This document shows, piece after piece, positions 25,521 to 33,888 of a DNA stretch of 45,760 bases. Every line of letters begins with the position of its first letter. The stretch's first letter is position 1. The stretch is from contig NZ_KL544001.1 of NCBI RefSeq assembly GCF_000711975.1, positions 1 through 45,760 of the forward strand, in the 5' to 3' direction. The notes beneath the pieces are model-generated. The model had not been told where the DNA came from and searched no databases. It saw only the letters and a program-made list of their open reading frames with translations. The DNA comes from Desulfofalx alkaliphila DSM 12257 (GTDB lineage Bacteria; Bacillota; Desulfotomaculia; Desulfotomaculales; Desulfohalotomaculaceae). Both the position numbers and the translations under genes were made by a program.

Positions 25521-26278
25521 TTTATAAGGCGCTGATTAAAAAAGAACTGATGGAAAATCGCTGGAAGTATGCGGTAATATTGATTTGGCTGCTGGCCTTT
25601 GGCAGCACCTTATTCTTATCTTTTAAGTGGCTGGGGGACCTACTGCAGTCTTTAACCGGCCTGGAAGCTGAATTGACCAATAAATTAATGGGCGCCATGA
25701 TGGAGGATTTTGCCCTCTATGCCTGGGCCAACTGGTACGGCAAGACCTTCTACCAAAGCTTAGTGCTTTTTGCCATTATCTTGGGCATGTCTAACATTGC
25801 CGGAGAAGTGGGCAGGGGCACTGCGTCATTTGTTTTTACCAAGCCCCTTTCCCGGAGGGAGATATTTTTTACCAAGTACGCCACCGGTGGGCTGGGTTTG
25901 GCATTGGTAATAACAGTTTCCACCTTTGCTGCCTGGTTGGCGTCGCAGTTTTATGGGGAAGCCCTCTCCCTTAGCTTTTTAACGGGGATACCCATGGCCT
26001 TTGCCGGCAGTTTGGTAATCTACAGCATTGCTGTTTACTGGTCGGTGGTCTTTGATGACCAAATTAAGGCCGGGGTGGCAGCGGCCCTTACCGCCTTTGT
26101 CATATCAATACCGGGATGGTTTGGCAGCACAGCCTTTTTGTCGGTATTTGTGCACATGAGGGGCTGGCCCATCTACCTAGGCCAAGATGAATGGCTGATG
26201 CCGCTGCTGGCAATGCTCTTGATAAGCGGCGCAATTTATTATCTGGGCCTGCGGGCACTGGAGAAAAAGGAATTATAA
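25517..26278 (+). CDS. ABC-2 type permease (YtrC/D-like)
   Basis: 253 residues with about six membrane segments. The region TASFVFTKPLSRREIFFTKY is the cytoplasmic coupling motif common in ABC-2 permeases that pair with short ATPases. It starts with a 4-base ATGA overlap with the ATPase gene. It completes the gntR-ATPase-permease operon. The transporter would be made of two copies of this protein plus two ATPases. Confidence 0.88.
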   Translation: MIYKALIKKELMENRWKYAVILIWLLAFGSTLFLSFKWLGDLLQSLTGLEAELTNKLMGAMMEDFALYAWANWYGKTFYQSLVLFAIILGMSNIAGEVGRGTASFVFTKPLSRREIFFTKYATGGLGLALVITVSTFAAWLASQFYGEALSLSFLTGIPMAFAGSLVIYSIAVYWSVVFDDQIKAGVAAALTAFVISIPGWFGSTAFLSVFVHMRGWPIYLGQDEWLMPLLAMLLISGAIYYLGLRALEKKEL

Positions 26279-26301
26279 TTTATCTTGGGGAGTGATTATA
26301 A

Positions 26302-26604
26302 ATGTTATTAACCACAACAGAAATTAATACCGAGTATCAAGTATTGGGTTTGGTCAAGGGCAGTACCGTGAAAACAAGGCATTTGGGCAAAGACATTATG
26401 GCCTTCATCCGCATGCTCTTTGGCGGCAATGTGAAAGAGTATTCCGATCTGCTGGAGAGTGCCAGGAGAGAGGCGGAAGAAATAATGATTAGGGAGGCCC
26501 GGGCCAAGGGGGCCAATGCTGTGATTGGGGTGCGCTACGCAAGCAGTCAAATTGCCCAAGGGGCTTCAGAGGTTATTGTTTATGGTACAGCGGTTAAAAT
26601 ATAG
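26302..26604 (+). CDS. YbjQ/UPF0145-family protein
   Basis: 100 residues, the usual length of the YbjQ family, which forms pentamers and is sometimes called heavy-metal-binding by structural analogy. The conserved start (LTTTEINTEYQVLGLVKGSTV), a helix ending in ARAKGANAVIGVRY, and the terminal strand EVIVYGTAV are all present. Function is not established. ATG 26302 is behind TTGGGGAGTG, 23 bases after the permease, so it may be co-transcribed. Confidence 0.9.
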   Translation: MLLTTTEINTEYQVLGLVKGSTVKTRHLGKDIMAFIRMLFGGNVKEYSDLLESARREAEEIMIREARAKGANAVIGVRYASSQIAQGASEVIVYGTAVKI

Positions 26605-26651
26605 GTGGTTCTTATCCTCTGTTTTTTCTAAAAACACTTGAGATAAGCTAT

Positions 26652-26679
26652 TTGAGAAAATTTACTTTTCCTGTACAAT
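26652..26679 (+). promoter_or_regulatory. purL promoter
   Basis: TTGAGA (26652-26657), a 16-base spacer, and an extended -10, CTGTACAAT (TACAAT at 26674-26679). Confidence 0.55.
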
Positions 26680-26715
26680 AATGGGGTAAATAAAAATACA
26701 GGGGGCAATCAAAAA

Positions 26716-29700
26716 TTGAATAACCAAGTTAGAAGAATTTATGTGGAAAAACGTCAGGGTTTTGACTTTGAAGCCCAAAACTTGTATCAGGATTTAAAGA
26801 AGAACCTGGGCATTAAAAACTTAGAAAGGCTGCGGGTGGTAGATCGCTACGACCTGTCGGGGATAAGCGACGAAGAATACAACCGGGCCCGAAGCATAAT
26901 TTTTTCCGATCCGCCCGTTGATATGGTATATGACGAGCATTTACCCCTAAATAATGGTGCAAGAGTCTTTGCTATGGAATATTTGCCGGGGCAGTACCAT
27001 CAGCAGGCAGATTTTGCAGCCCAAGGCATACAAATACTAACCCAAAAGGAAGTCCCCACCGTTTTGGCTGCCAAGGTAATTATCCTGGAGGGAAATATAT
27101 CTGACAGTCAGTTTGCCAAAATAAAGGAATACTGCATCAATCCGGTGGAAAGCCGGGAGGCGTCCCTGGAAAAACCCCGGTCTTTAGATCTGGAGGCAGA
27201 AGTGCCGGCGGATGTGGAAGTGTTGGAGGGTTTTATTGCAAAAACACCCCAGCAATTGGAAGGGTTTTTGAAAGATTATGGGCTGGCCATGGGCCTTGAA
27301 GACCTGTTGTTTTGCCAGCAGTATTTTCGTGACAGCGAAAAGAGAGACCCCACCATCACTGAAATAAGGCTCATTGACACCTACTGGTCTGACCACTGCC
27401 GCCACACCACCTTTTTCACTGAAATAGAGGATGTGGCAATTGAAAAGGCCCGCTACACCGGGCCCATCGAAAAGGCCTATGGGGAATATCTTGCCTCCAG
27501 GGATTATGTGTACGGGGAAAGCCCTAAGGACATCTGCCTCATGGATATTGCCTTAATGGGCATGAAAGAATTGAAGAAAAAGGGCTTACTAAATGATTTG
27601 GATGAATCCGATGAGATCAATGCCTGCAGTATTGTGGTGGATGTTGATGTTGACGGTAGCAGGGAAGAGTGGCTGGTGATGTTTAAAAACGAAACCCACA
27701 ATCACCCCACTGAAATAGAGCCCTTTGGCGGTGCCGCCACCTGCCTGGGTGGGGCCATTAGGGACCCGCTTTCGGGCAGGTCCTATGTATACCAGGCAAT
27801 GCGGGTTACCGGCAGCGGTGATCCCCGGGCCAAGCTTGAGGATACCCTGCCCGGCAAATTGCCCCAGCGCAAGATAACCACCGAGGCGGCGGAGGGTTAC
27901 AGTTCCTATGGCAATCAAATCGGCGTTCCCGCCGGCCAGGTGGCAGAGGTGTATCATGAGGGCTTCATTGCCAAAAGAATGGAATTGGGGGCGGTAATTG
28001 CCGCTGCGCCCAAGGAAAATGTAGTCAGAAAGGCACCTGCAGAAGGTGATGTGGTCATCTTAGTGGGTGGCAGAACGGGACGGGACGGCTGCGGCGGGGC
28101 CACCGGTTCATCCAAGGAACACACCGAAGAGTCCCTCACCACCTGTGGTGCCGACGTGCAAAAGGGCAACCCCGCCGTGGAGAGATATTTACAAAGGCTC
28201 TTTAGAAAGCCCGAAGTCAGCAAGATGATTAAGAAGTGCAATGACTTTGGTGCCGGCGGTGTATCGGTGGCCATCGGTGAACTGGCCGACAGCGTAGAAA
28301 TAAATCTTGATGTGATACCGCAAAAGTATGGGGGGCTGGACGGCACTGAACTGGCCATATCAGAATCCCAAGAGCGCATGGCGGTGGTGGTGGCGGCAGC
28401 CCATGCCCAAGAATTTATTCAACAATCCCGCCTAGAAAACTTAGAGGCCACCGTGGTGGCAAGGGTAACGGCCAATGGCCGGTTAAGGATGTTTTGGCGC
28501 AACAAAGCCATTGTGGATTTGAGCCGGGAATTTTTAAACACCAACGGCATTAAACAAAGGGTAAAATTGACAGTGGCAGCACCCCGGGAAGAAGAGCCGT
28601 ATTTTGATGTGCTGCCGGAAGGGGTGGCCAAGGAACTGCCCGATTTACACAGGGCCTGGCTGGGCAATTTACAGGACTTAAATGTGTGCAGTCAAAGGGG
28701 CCTGGTGGAAAGGTTTGACAGCACCGTTGGGGCAGCCACCGTCTTAATGCCCTTTGGGGGCAGGTATCAGGCTACCCCCACAGAGGGAATGGTGGCTAAA
28801 CTGCCTGTGCTCTCGGGAGAGACCTCCACTGCCACCGTCATGACATATGGTTACAACCCCCAGCTGGCTTCATGGAGCCCCTTCCACGGGGCCTTGTATG
28901 CAGTGGTGGAGGCGGTTACCAAGGTGGTGGCCCTGGGAGGGGACTACCGGAGCGTTCGCCTCACCTTGCAGGAATACTTTGAAAAGCTGGGTAAGGACCC
29001 GGTGCGCTGGGGCAAACCCTTCAGTGCCCTGCTGGGGGCCTTTTTGGCCCAAAAGAACCTGGGTATACCGGCCATTGGCGGCAAAGACAGCATGTCCGGC
29101 ACCTTTGAAGACTTGCATGTGCCGCCCACGCTGGTTGCCTTTGCAGTAAATGTTGTGGACGCCGGTCAGGTGGTATCCCAGGAGTTTAAGAGTACCGACA
29201 GCCAGGTGGTGCTGCTTCCGGTGGCCCGGGATGAAAACCTCTTGCCTGACTTTGCGGCCCTGAAGAAAAACTTTACGAAAATAAGCGAGCTGATAAGCAC
29301 CGGTAAAGTGCTGGCTTCCCATACCGTAAAGGTAGGGGGCTTGGCGGCGGCAATTAGTAAAATGTCCTTTGGCAACGGCATAGGCTTTCGCTTTGCAAAT
29401 CCTGTTGACGTCAGCCGCTTGTTTACTGCAGATTATGGTTCTGTGCTGCTGGAGATTGATAGGAGCCTTGATTTACCACAAATCTTTGGCGATGTGGAGT
29501 ATCAAATCCTGGGCTACACCCAAAAAGAGCCGGTCATTTCTGTAAACGGCATTGAAATAAGTATCGAAGAATCCCTAGCCCACTGGGAAAGTCCGCTGGA
29601 AAGCATTTTTCCCACAAAGGTGCCGGCGGTGGCAGAGGCAAAGGCAAGGGCCGCCCGGTATGACGGTAAAAATACCAAAAAACCCGCCACTGCTGTGGCC

Positions 29701-30471
29701 AAGCCCAGGGTGTTTATACCGGTATTCCCCGGCACAAACGGTGAGTTTGACTGTGCACCGCATTTTGAAAAGGCCGGCGCGGTGGTGGATACCATGGTAA
29801 TTAGAAACCTTAGCCCGGCAGAGGTGGAGTACTCTGTTAATGAAATGGTGAAAAGAATTGGCCAAGCGCAAATTATCATGCTGCCCGGCGACGCCGGCAC
29901 ATTCAGTGTGGCCATGTTTAGAATTCCCCGTGTCAAAGAAGCGGTGATGGACTTGCTAAACAAGAGGGACGGATTGATCTTGGGCATTGGCAGGGGTTTT
30001 CAGGCTTTGCTTAAACTGGGACTGGTTCCCTATGGGGAAATTGTTGACTTAACAGAGGAAAGCCCCGCCCTGACCGATAACATAATTGGGCGCCATGTTT
30101 CCACCATGGTTCAAACCAAGGTGGTTTCTAACCTGTCTCCTTGGTTTAACAATGTGGAGTTGGGAGATGTGCACACCCTTGCCCTGTCCGGCCGACAGGG
30201 ACGGTTTGTGGCCAAGGGGCAGCTTATTGAAAAATTAATGAAAAACGGCCAGGTTGCAACCCAATATGTGGACTTTGACGGTTTGCCCAGTAACGACCTT
30301 AGGTTCAACCCCACCGGCTCCTATGACGCCATTGAAGGATTAACCAGCCCCGACGGCAGGGTGCTGGGTAAAATGGGCCACTCCGAGAGAATAGGCAGCC
30401 GGGTGGCAGTAAACGTGCCCGGAGAAAAGGACCAAAAAATCTTTGAAGCAGGGGTAAATTATTTTAGATAG
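26716..30471 (+). CDS. purL: Large FGAM synthase (PurL) with degenerate glutaminase domain
   Basis: Phosphoribosylformylglycinamidine synthase makes FGAM from FGAR, ATP and glutamine. 1251 residues in the clostridial fused form: N-terminal PurS-like part, two AIRS-type synthetase halves (DHCRHTTF, NETHNHPTEIEPFGGAAT, GGRTGRDGCGGATGSS, FGAGGVSVAIGELADS, GGKDSMSG), and a class I glutamine amidotransferase end from about residue 995. The synthetase motifs look intact. In the amidotransferase the usual GICNGFQ nucleophile motif reads GIGRGFQ (residues ~1090-1096; Cys replaced by Gly1092). The preceding GGFSxGDEP loop is shortened to GDAGTFS. His1222 and Glu1224 (GHSER) remain. Glutamine use is therefore doubtful. 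The start is TTG 26716. No other pur gene is adjacent. Confidence 0.88.
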   Translation: MNNQVRRIYVEKRQGFDFEAQNLYQDLKKNLGIKNLERLRVVDRYDLSGISDEEYNRARSIIFSDPPVDMVYDEHLPLNNGARVFAMEYLPGQYHQQADFAAQGIQILTQKEVPTVLAAKVIILEGNISDSQFAKIKEYCINPVESREASLEKPRSLDLEAEVPADVEVLEGFIAKTPQQLEGFLKDYGLAMGLEDLLFCQQYFRDSEKRDPTITEIRLIDTYWSDHCRHTTFFTEIEDVAIEKARYTGPIEKAYGEYLASRDYVYGESPKDICLMDIALMGMKELKKKGLLNDLDESDEINACSIVVDVDVDGSREEWLVMFKNETHNHPTEIEPFGGAATCLGGAIRDPLSGRSYVYQAMRVTGSGDPRAKLEDTLPGKLPQRKITTEAAEGYSSYGNQIGVPAGQVAEVYHEGFIAKRMELGAVIAAAPKENVVRKAPAEGDVVILVGGRTGRDGCGGATGSSKEHTEESLTTCGADVQKGNPAVERYLQRLFRKPEVSKMIKKCNDFGAGGVSVAIGELADSVEINLDVIPQKYGGLDGTELAISESQERMAVVVAAAHAQEFIQQSRLENLEATVVARVTANGRLRMFWRNKAIVDLSREFLNTNGIKQRVKLTVAAPREEEPYFDVLPEGVAKELPDLHRAWLGNLQDLNVCSQRGLVERFDSTVGAATVLMPFGGRYQATPTEGMVAKLPVLSGETSTATVMTYGYNPQLASWSPFHGALYAVVEAVTKVVALGGDYRSVRLTLQEYFEKLGKDPVRWGKPFSALLGAFLAQKNLGIPAIGGKDSMSGTFEDLHVPPTLVAFAVNVVDAGQVVSQEFKSTDSQVVLLPVARDENLLPDFAALKKNFTKISELISTGKVLASHTVKVGGLAAAISKMSFGNGIGFRFANPVDVSRLFTADYGSVLLEIDRSLDLPQIFGDVEYQILGYTQKEPVISVNGIEISIEESLAHWESPLESIFPTKVPAVAEAKARAARYDGKNTKKPATAVAKPRVFIPVFPGTNGEFDCAPHFEKAGAVVDTMVIRNLSPAEVEYSVNEMVKRIGQAQIIMLPGDAGTFSVAMFRIPRVKEAVMDLLNKRDGLILGIGRGFQALLKLGLVPYGEIVDLTEESPALTDNIIGRHVSTMVQTKVVSNLSPWFNNVELGDVHTLALSGRQGRFVAKGQLIEKLMKNGQVATQYVDFDGLPSNDLRFNPTGSYDAIEGLTSPDGRVLGKMGHSERIGSRVAVNVPGEKDQKIFEAGVNYFR

Positions 30472-30562
30472 AGTGTCATTTTGTGTCATAAATTTTGTAT
30501 ATTTTTTAGCAAGGCGATTATAATAAGAATCCATGATAAACGTGAATAACTTTTTGTGTCTT

Positions 30563-30588
30563 CCCCACCTTTGCGGTGGGGATTTTTT
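30563..30588 (+). terminator. Terminator after purL
   Basis: A perfect 7-bp GC-rich stem (30563-30569 with 30575-30581) and ATTTTTT. Confidence 0.92.
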
Positions 30589-30614
30589 ATTTTTGCAATT
30601 TTTTTTAGAAAAAT

Positions 30615-30645
30615 GGCCGCTGTCTATTACGATAGCGGCTTTTGT
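30615..30645 (+). terminator. Second hairpin before the metallopeptidase gene
   Basis: A 9-bp stem with one G-U pair (30615-30623 with 30631-30639) and a T-rich tail. It lies only 40 bases before the next gene, so it is either a backup terminator or a leader element. Confidence 0.65.
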
Positions 30646-30678
30646 TTTATAATATAAAAACAAAGGGGTTGCATCATT

Positions 30679-31137
30679 TTGAAAATCATTAACAGGCAAA
30701 ACATTATCACCAACAAACAAATAACAGCTTTTGTTGAATTAATGGGCAAAGACTACCGCCCGGCTAGAATTGTGATATATGAAAGCCGATCAGATTTGTT
30801 TAAGTTTTACAGCCAATGTCATAATTTTTCCTTTGAAGAGTTTTTTGGCAAACTGGAGGGTGCATATGATGAAGCCACAGACACCGCTTATATATGCATT
30901 TTTGCCCAGAAGGACGACGGCGATGATCTGCACAGTAAACAGTTGTATTCGTTACATGCCCTGGCCCATGAGCTTAGACACAGGTATCAGGGTATAAAAA
31001 ACATTTTCACCGAAGACGATGAAAAATCAGAAAGGGATGCTGATAAATTTGCCACCGCATTTATTAACAATAAATCGGCAAGGATTAGTAAAATAATGGG
31101 CTGGCAGGAAGAGTGGACCGTTGAAGAAGAAGATTAG
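30679..31137 (+). CDS. Small zinc-metallopeptidase-like protein (HExxH)
   Basis: 152 residues. LHALAHELRHRYQ carries the zincin HExxH motif (His97, Glu98, His101). A downstream acidic helix, EKSERDADKFATAFI (Glu118), fits the third ligand seen in minimal gluzincin/ImmA-like peptidases. There is no signal peptide, so it would act in the cytoplasm. The start is TTG 30679 with AAAGGGG about 11 bases upstream. Such small zincins often accompany phage or toxin-regulator loci, but nothing of this kind is adjacent. Target unknown. Confidence 0.7.
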   Translation: MKIINRQNIITNKQITAFVELMGKDYRPARIVIYESRSDLFKFYSQCHNFSFEEFFGKLEGAYDEATDTAYICIFAQKDDGDDLHSKQLYSLHALAHELRHRYQGIKNIFTEDDEKSERDADKFATAFINNKSARISKIMGWQEEWTVEEED

Positions 31138-31257
31138 CTTAAACCGCCCCGGTTGCACATCAATGCAGCTGCATCACATAAACGGCAAAGACTTTTATAA
31201 TTAAAAACTGGACATGTACCACTGTTTGGTTGTATACTTTAGATAAAATACAAGCTA

Positions 31258-31290
31258 AGGCACATTGTGGCGGCGGCCACTGTGCCCCCT
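31258..31290 (+). other. Long hairpin in the 31138-31385 gap
   Basis: GGCACA-TT-GTGG, a 6-base GC-rich loop, then CCAC-TGTGCC. It has no T-run, so it is not a standard terminator; it may be part of the leader of the small ORF at 31386. Nothing else is seen in this gap. Confidence 0.35.
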
Positions 31291-31385
31291 TTCAAAGATG
31301 CTTTAGCGAAATTTATAGAAAATTATTAATACTAAGCAGGTATTAAGGGCTTTATCCAGAATAATAATTAGAAGGGGGTGAAATC

Positions 31386-31469
31386 ATGGAAGCAGGAGTA
31401 CTGTGGGTAGCCTATATTCTAACCTTACCTTTTGTTATTTTAGCTGTTAACAAATTAGATACCAACTAG
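31386..31469 (+). CDS. 27-residue hydrophobic small protein
   Basis: ATG 31386 lies behind a strong GAAGGGGGTG site. The product has one predicted membrane helix (VLWVAYILTLPFVILAV, about residues 5-21) and a short polar tail. A good terminator follows at 31545. Size and layout resemble small membrane subunits or regulators such as KdpF- or CydX-like peptides, but no partner gene is adjacent, so I give no function. Confidence 0.55.
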   Translation: MEAGVLWVAYILTLPFVILAVNKLDTN

Positions 31470-31544
31470 CCGGTTAACTGGGTGAAAAATACGTATTTGT
31501 CACCGAATTAAAAATACCTTATAAATGACTAGTCAAAACATATA

Positions 31545-31569
31545 GGAGCCTTAAAGGCTCCGTTTTTTT
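31545..31569 (+). terminator. Terminator after the 27-residue ORF
   Basis: A perfect 6-bp stem (31545-31550 with 31556-31561) and a T7 run. Confidence 0.9.
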
Positions 31570-31602
31570 GTACCCTTTAATTGCCAAGGCCCAACCCAAA
31601 GG

Positions 31603-31704
31603 TTAGGCCCTGGCAGCAGCAAATAGGGGATGACATTCCACTTCCTTAGGTCCGTTAAGCAGTCTTTTTAATCTTTCCAGTAATTCTTTTAAGAAATTCC
31701 TCAT
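31603..31704 (-). CDS. 33-residue small protein downstream of a methyltransferase gene
   Basis: On the minus strand an ideal TAAGGAGG lies seven bases before the ATG at 31704. The product is a basic amphipathic helix (MRNFLKELLERLKRLLNG) followed by a tail with a single Cys (KEVECHPLFAAARA). It sits 84 bases downstream of the methyltransferase gene on the same strand, so both may be co-transcribed. The overlap of its stop with a hairpin (31589-31611) suggests termination there. No family recognised. Confidence 0.55.
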   Translation of the reverse strand: MRNFLKELLERLKRLLNGPKEVECHPLFAAARA

Positions 31705-31788
31705 GGTTTAACCTCCTTACGGTGCTGCTATTCACATTATTTCCAATTAATAGGAGATTAAAACATGGCCGGGGCAATGGTTATGGGG

Positions 31789-32430
31789 TTAACAAGAATT
31801 TTGCAGAACACAAATATTTTTGCTGTCAAGATAGAGAATACTAAAGTTATAATGCTCTGCTATCCAGTGGAATGTTTTATGGCTGTAAAAACAAATGTGG
31901 GTTGGATCCAGCTTGTACCACCAGCTTGTAAAGTCGCTGTTGCCGTGGAAAAGGGTCATTACGGCCAATATCCCCTCCGGTGCCAAATGCTTTTTTAAAA
32001 AGTGCAGCACCTGATCGGGACGGCGCAGGTGTTCAAAAACTTCAGTGGCAGTTATTAGATGGTATTCTTTCCCGTCAAACTTCACATTATTATAGAAGTA
32101 GGGGTCGTAGTGCTCCATTTCTATACCCCTGTCAGAAAGAAGTTTGCTTAAGACCGGGCCGGGCCCGCAGCCAAAGTCAAGGCCCTTTTTCACACCGCCG
32201 GCGTAAGGTGTGACGGCCTTATCAATGAAGCTTTTAAACATACTTACATACCCTTTGTTGTCTAAGCTGTTGTCATGGAACAAGTACCTTTCTTTTTCTT
32301 CATCCTGACTTAATATGTAATTTTGGTCAATAAATATCAAATCACAACTGGGGCATTGATAATAAGCTGGCCGGCCCTCGGCTATTGGCAGGGCAGTGGC
32401 CTTACACAACCAGCACTTGTCGGCGGGCAT
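31789..32430 (-). CDS. Class I SAM-dependent methyltransferase with zinc ribbon
   Basis: 213 residues. An N-terminal Cys4 ribbon (CWLC, Cys6/Cys9; CPSC, Cys26/Cys29) precedes a Methyltransf_23-type Rossmann domain. Motif I is LDFGCGPGP (about 84-92), and the HLITATEVFEHLRRPDQVL segment is the typical motif II/III region. This class methylates small molecules, sugars or cofactors, and the ribbon may help bind substrate. The start ATG is behind GAAGGGAGG. It stands apart from other enzymes, so the substrate is unknown. Confidence 0.85.
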   Translation of the reverse strand: MPADKCWLCKATALPIAEGRPAYYQCPSCDLIFIDQNYILSQDEEKERYLFHDNSLDNKGYVSMFKSFIDKAVTPYAGGVKKGLDFGCGPGPVLSKLLSDRGIEMEHYDPYFYNNVKFDGKEYHLITATEVFEHLRRPDQVLHFLKKHLAPEGILAVMTLFHGNSDFTSWWYKLDPTHICFYSHKTFHWIAEHYNFSILYLDSKNICVLQNSC

Positions 32431-32658
32431 ATACAGTCCTCCCTTCTAAGGTGTTATTTTACATTACCCCTTGATTGTTGGCAAAAATTTCGTTTTCCTA
32501 TTGTGGCAAATGAGCCAAAAAGGGTGTTTTCTTACTTGTTATTCATGTTATACTGTAGCTTGGGGGTTTTTTTGTAGATGTTTGCACAAATATCACCGGA
32601 AAGGCTTAGATTTAACAGATTTCATAAAACATATGCATTTAGTAAAGGGTGGTTATAG

Positions 32659-33225
32659 GTGGACTTCAAGAAGACAATAGAGGCATTTAAAAAAATTTTA
32701 AACCTTAAAGACTGCCCTTATAAATTAGCTAAGAGTTTATCCTTGGGTTTTGGGCTGGCCCTGTTACCCCTGCCCGGTATGAATATATTTTTAAGTGCTG
32801 TGCTGGCAAAGCTATTAAGGCTAAATATATTGGCCGCTACCCTGCCCGGCATACTGCTCATATCGGTATCGCCGTTTCTTTATGTACTAAATTATAAAAC
32901 CGGTGCCATGCTAATAAAAAGCCCAGAGCCCCCGCCCGAGCAAATGGATATTCCATATGATTTATCTTTTTTCAGTAAAATAGTAGATTTTTTTACCCAT
33001 TTGGGTACGGCATATCTATTGGGCAGCTTTATTAATGCCTGCTTGGTGGCCCTGCTGGCCTATATTGGATTCTTAGCATTTTATAAGAGCGCACAAAAAA
33101 GAACAAGCAGCAAGGACATCAGTGAAAACCAATCCGGTGAGCATCCGGCTGATGAAGATTTAATGATGGGTTTCTGTAACACAAAAATGGCAAAGAATAA
33201 GCCTAGCAAAAAAACTTCCGGTTAA
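32659..33225 (+). CDS. DUF2062 membrane protein
   Basis: 188 residues with the DUF2062 pattern: an N-terminal amphipathic helix, SLGFGLALLPLPGMNIFLSA (about 30-49), a second hydrophobic segment (ATLPGILLISVSPFLY) and a third near 115-140, then a charged C-terminal tail of about 45 residues. Members are small membrane proteins often near glycosyltransferases; function unknown. GTG 32659 is behind AAAGGGTGG. It is followed after 14 bases by a DedA-like gene, so the two are likely co-transcribed. Confidence 0.82.
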   Translation: MDFKKTIEAFKKILNLKDCPYKLAKSLSLGFGLALLPLPGMNIFLSAVLAKLLRLNILAATLPGILLISVSPFLYVLNYKTGAMLIKSPEPPPEQMDIPYDLSFFSKIVDFFTHLGTAYLLGSFINACLVALLAYIGFLAFYKSAQKRTSSKDISENQSGEHPADEDLMMGFCNTKMAKNKPSKKTSG

Positions 33226-33239
33226 AATAAATAAAGTAG

Positions 33240-33815
33240 GTGGTCTCCTTACTGGGGCAATTTGTAGATATTATTAATCAATTTGGTATCGTAGGTTTAT
33301 TTATAATATCTTTCCTCGATTCATTTATTTTGCCTGCTCCCCCGGAGCTTGTCTTTATTCCTCTGGGGTTAGCTAATCCACACCTGGCCCTATGGTATGC
33401 ACTGATCATAGTGCTGGCCTCGGTCTTGGGTGGTGCCGTCGGCTACCTGATCGGCCTTTTTGGTGGCCGTCCCTTGGTATATCGAATGTTTAAGACTGAA
33501 AAGGTGGCCAGGTTGGAAAGACTAATGTTAAGGCATGGTTCCCTGGCCATTTTTATAATTTCCTTTTCGCCCATACCTTACAAACTGATTACCATAACAG
33601 CCGGGGTTTTGCAAACCCCTTTGAGCAAGCTGATACTGTGGTCTGTAATAGGCAGAAGTGCCAGATTTGTGCTGGAAGGGTTAATAATTTATTACATGGG
33701 AAGGGCCGCCCAAGAATTTTTAACCGGCCCGCAGTTCGTGTATTTCACCATTGCCGTCGGACTACTGGTGTTGCTTGTCTACCTGATATATAGTGTAAAG
33801 AAAAAAACTTTTTAG
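33240..33815 (+). CDS. DedA/VTT-domain membrane protein (YqaA-like)
   Basis: 191 residues with about four to five membrane segments and the SNARE-associated (VTT) signature: FLDSFILPAPPELVFIPLG, LGGAVGYLIGLFGGRP and a SFSPIPYKLITITAGVL re-entrant part. DedA-family proteins flip phospholipids or undecaprenyl phosphate or support proton-motive force (family knowledge). The start is uncertain: GTG 33240 is directly after AAAGTAGG. It sits in a run of three membrane-protein genes (DUF2062, this, TerC). Confidence 0.85.
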   Translation: MVSLLGQFVDIINQFGIVGLFIISFLDSFILPAPPELVFIPLGLANPHLALWYALIIVLASVLGGAVGYLIGLFGGRPLVYRMFKTEKVARLERLMLRHGSLAIFIISFSPIPYKLITITAGVLQTPLSKLILWSVIGRSARFVLEGLIIYYMGRAAQEFLTGPQFVYFTIAVGLLVLLVYLIYSVKKKTF

Positions 33816-33888
33816 TAAGAAATAAGTTTTACAGCCATAAATGTACTAACACTATGGTGTATTCACTGTACAAAAGTTGGAGTGATTG

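Noticed and set aside
31765-31998. 77-codon plus-strand ORF antisense to the methyltransferase
   Set aside because: No ribosome site, and it lies over the conserved C-terminal half of the methyltransferase gene.
33816-33888. Manganese (yybP-ykoY) riboswitch before terC
   Set aside because: The gap is only about 70 bases and lacks the paired conserved loops of this class.
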